Of a stretch of 6,631 nucleotides of DNA, positions 5,154-6,631 are shown in pieces (position 1 is the first letter of the stretch; each line of letters starts with the position of its first letter). This DNA comes from Promethearchaeia archaeon (lineage in GTDB: Archaea > Asgardarchaeota > Lokiarchaeia > Sigyniarchaeales > SOKP01). Under the pieces are notes generated by a model that had not been told where the DNA came from, did not search any database, and saw only the letters and a program-made list of their open reading frames with translations. Location: the NCBI GenBank assembly GCA_029856375.1, contig JAHQWX010000101.1, positions 1-6,631 of the forward strand. Reading direction: 5' to 3'. Both the position numbers and the translations under genes were made by a program.

Positions 5154-6413
5154 ATGACTAAAAATAAGAATTATTGGATTTATTTAGCTTATCTTGTTAT
5201 ATTTCTGAGTTTCGTGGAAATATTTGACACATATACTACTCTTTATCCGAATGTTATAGTCTCATTGGTTCAAGACGAATATCTCTCTCACGAGCCACAA
5301 GTAATCGCGGATAGTATAATGCTAATAGTTACCGCAATTGCAACTTTGGGTATGTATTTTGTTATAGTCAATCAATTTCTCGCAGATATTGTGGGAAGGC
5401 GTATAATGCTATTTGTGACTGTTTTAGGAATGGGTTTGGCTTCGTTATTTATCGCATTATCTGCAGATTTGCCTCAATACACGATGTCATTGTTCTTTCT
5501 CTATGTATTCTTTAGCTCTGACATTTGGACAATCTATGTTAGCGAAGAAAGTGCTGAAAGTAGGCGTGGATTTAATCTAAACTTCATTCTCGTGATTGGT
5601 TGTATCGGTGTTATTTTAATGACGCTATTTCGTCCAATTTTCATAACCGAAACTGCTTCTAATTGGAGAGGAATGACCTATTTTGCTCTATTAGCGATTC
5701 CTATAGCCTTTCTAGCCTTTGGAATTAAAGAAACATCGCAATTCAAAGAATTAAAGGAACAAAAAAAGGCAGGCAGTCTCGAAAAGTCCCCTCTACTTTT
5801 TAACCTCAAGAAACCATTCCACAAGCAATATCGCAAGGAATTTATTCCGGTACTGGTAATGGCTTTTCTAACCGGATTAAATTATACCTTTATTCAAATG
5901 GGCGAATCATATCTTGTAAATAGCACACCACTTGGACAGGACGAAGTTAACATCGTTGTTTCTATTATGGGTTATGCTGCTATAGCTGGATATTTAATTA
6001 CTGGTATAGTATCTGATACGCTTGGGAGAAAGCCCTTGTTTTATATTTACTCGGTGTTAATACCAATTTCCATCATGATCGTTGTTTTTGGGATTCAATC
6101 TCCGGAAAATTCGTTAGTTATTGCTTGTATTGGTGCTGGACTTGCCTCAATGACCTATTATGGTCTAGGAATTGTTAATCGTTTAGTTTCAATTGAAATT
6201 CTTCCAACTGATGTGAGAGGCACCGGTACAGGCTGGAGGTCCGTAATTTCCGCCCTTGGCATAACCTTTGGCTCGATATTTAATTCTATTTTGAACTTAG
6301 CGTTCGGACTCGGGATATCGTTTTTCATTATAAGTATGCTTTTACTTCTTAACATTCCGTTAACTTATTTCTACATTAAAGAAACGAAAGGAAAAGAGTT
6401 AGAACTCACATAA
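5154..6413 (+). CDS. Major facilitator superfamily transporter (sugar/organic-acid-porter-like)
   Basis: This 419-residue integral membrane protein has about twelve hydrophobic segments (first at about 8-25, last at about 385-408) and a charged central loop at about 192-230 (KETSQFKELKEQKKAG onward), the usual 6+6 arrangement. Motif A (D-x-x-G-R-R/K) occurs in both halves: DIVGRR (78-83) and DTLGRK (288-293). The segment EILPTDVRGTGTGW (348-361) corresponds to the E-x-x-P-T-x-x-R-G signature of the sugar-porter and related families, and the end KETKGKELE (409-417) to their PETKG tail. TM1 carries acidic residues (FVEIFDTY, 20-27), which suggests coupling to protons or a cationic substrate. 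The substrate cannot be named. It lies 34 bases after the deacetylase gene on the same strand, so the two may work on one compound. The ATG at 5154 is supported by the GAAGGTTGA before it. The length is normal for the family. Confidence 0.9.
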   Translation: MTKNKNYWIYLAYLVIFLSFVEIFDTYTTLYPNVIVSLVQDEYLSHEPQVIADSIMLIVTAIATLGMYFVIVNQFLADIVGRRIMLFVTVLGMGLASLFIALSADLPQYTMSLFFLYVFFSSDIWTIYVSEESAESRRGFNLNFILVIGCIGVILMTLFRPIFITETASNWRGMTYFALLAIPIAFLAFGIKETSQFKELKEQKKAGSLEKSPLLFNLKKPFHKQYRKEFIPVLVMAFLTGLNYTFIQMGESYLVNSTPLGQDEVNIVVSIMGYAAIAGYLITGIVSDTLGRKPLFYIYSVLIPISIMIVVFGIQSPENSLVIACIGAGLASMTYYGLGIVNRLVSIEILPTDVRGTGTGWRSVISALGITFGSIFNSILNLAFGLGISFFIISMLLLLNIPLTYFYIKETKGKELELT

Positions 6414-6438
6414 CGAGCTTTATCTTTAAAATATACAT

Positions 6439-6480
6439 GTTTTTATATCCGGGTATCCATATTTATTATGAGATATAAAT
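6439..6480 (+). promoter_or_regulatory. Probable promoter of the last gene
   Basis: A TATA-like GTTTTTATAT (6439-6448) lies about 37 bases before the ATG at 6481, implying a start of transcription near 6470 and a leader of about 10 bases. A second AT-rich block, ATATTTATTA (6459-6468), is too close to serve unless the start is inside the gene. Between them a short repeat TATCC-GGG-TATCC is visible. There is no strong T-run terminator for the MFS gene in the 67-base gap, so some read-through is possible. Confidence 0.4.
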
Positions 6481-6631
6481 ATGGCTGACGACGAAATTAA
6501 ACCAATTAGGGATGTAATAAAGAAAATAAAGAGGAAATACGATAAAGATCCCGAAGACTGGAAAATAACTGGTTGCAGGGATAAACATGGTAATCAAGAT
6601 ACATTCATAACGCAACCACCCAACACATTTT
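6481..6631 (+). CDS. Unrecognised small soluble protein, N-terminal 50 residues (3' end outside window)
   Basis: An open frame starts at ATG 6481 and is still open at the window edge. The visible part begins MADDEIKPIRDVIKKIKRKY, a charged and probably helical segment. It continues DKDPEDWKITGCRDKHGNQD and then TFITQPPNTF, which looks like the start of a beta-rich or turn-rich domain (D-W-K-I-T-G pattern). There is no signal peptide or membrane segment. Codon and amino-acid use (Lys, Asp, Ile) match the neighbouring genes, and the ATG sits at a plausible distance from a TATA-like element. I do not recognise the family, and the adjacent transporter gene does not help because the promoter-like region suggests a separate unit. 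Confidence 0.65.
   Translation, partial: MADDEIKPIRDVIKKIKRKYDKDPEDWKITGCRDKHGNQDTFITQPPNTF

Noticed and set aside
6444..6459. TATCC-GGG-TATCC short direct repeat and near-palindrome around CCGG before the last gene
   Set aside because: Only five-base units and an imperfect dyad; not enough to call an operator without comparison to other promoters.
1..6631. CRISPR array, tRNA or rRNA gene, insertion sequence ends or transposase
   Set aside because: I looked for repeated units with regular spacers, GGTTCGAATCC-type T-loop sequence, and terminal inverted repeats with duplicated flanks, and found none.

Overview
The window is a low-GC (roughly one-third G+C) stretch that looks archaeal. Evidence includes TATA-like boxes about 26 bases before several start codons, leaderless genes, T-run terminators, Shine-Dalgarno sequences of the AGGTGATC type, a very small ribbon-helix-helix regulator, a small LSm-like protein and short zinc-ribbon proteins. 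The overall style (AT-rich, single-gene units, MFS and HDAC-like proteins) resembles Asgard/Lokiarchaeal-type genomes. That narrower placement is an impression, not a demonstration.

Layout, left to right. (1) The C-terminal end of purL (purine biosynthesis, + strand) runs to 527. (2) Positions 528-1176 look empty to a simple ATG-based gene search but hold two small conserved-looking genes. One is a zinc-ribbon protein (about 560-783) whose frame is broken by one base at an A5 run. The other is a 51-residue ribbon-helix-helix DNA-binding protein (917-1072) with a near-perfect Shine-Dalgarno sequence but ATA where ATG is expected. A perfect 7-bp inverted repeat lies between them, and a T-rich terminator plus a clear TATA box follow. 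(3) A metal-dependent amidohydrolase (1177-2022, +) converges, with a 4-base gap, on a minus-strand pair. (4) That pair is a large N6-adenine-type DNA methyltransferase (4278-2269) followed 23 bases later by a small LSm/Hfq-like protein (2245-2027). (5) Divergent from the methyltransferase across 73 bases is an HDAC/acetylpolyamine-amidohydrolase-family deacetylase (4352-5119, +). It is followed after 34 bases by an MFS transporter (5154-6413, +), probably in one transcript. (6) A new small gene starts at 6481 and runs off the window.

Functional picture. The deacetylase-transporter pair could take up or export a small (possibly acetylated) compound and process it; this is inference from adjacency only. 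The methyltransferase has motif X, motif I, NPPY and a probable TaqI-like recognition domain but no room for an N-terminal nuclease. It therefore looks like an orphan (modification-only) enzyme, or an enzyme whose restriction partner lies elsewhere. I see no CRISPR array, transposase, tRNA or rRNA. I do not see a convincing new multi-gene system. The most interesting signals are the recurring ATA/ATT codons at positions where a start codon is expected and the single-base frame break in the zinc-ribbon gene.
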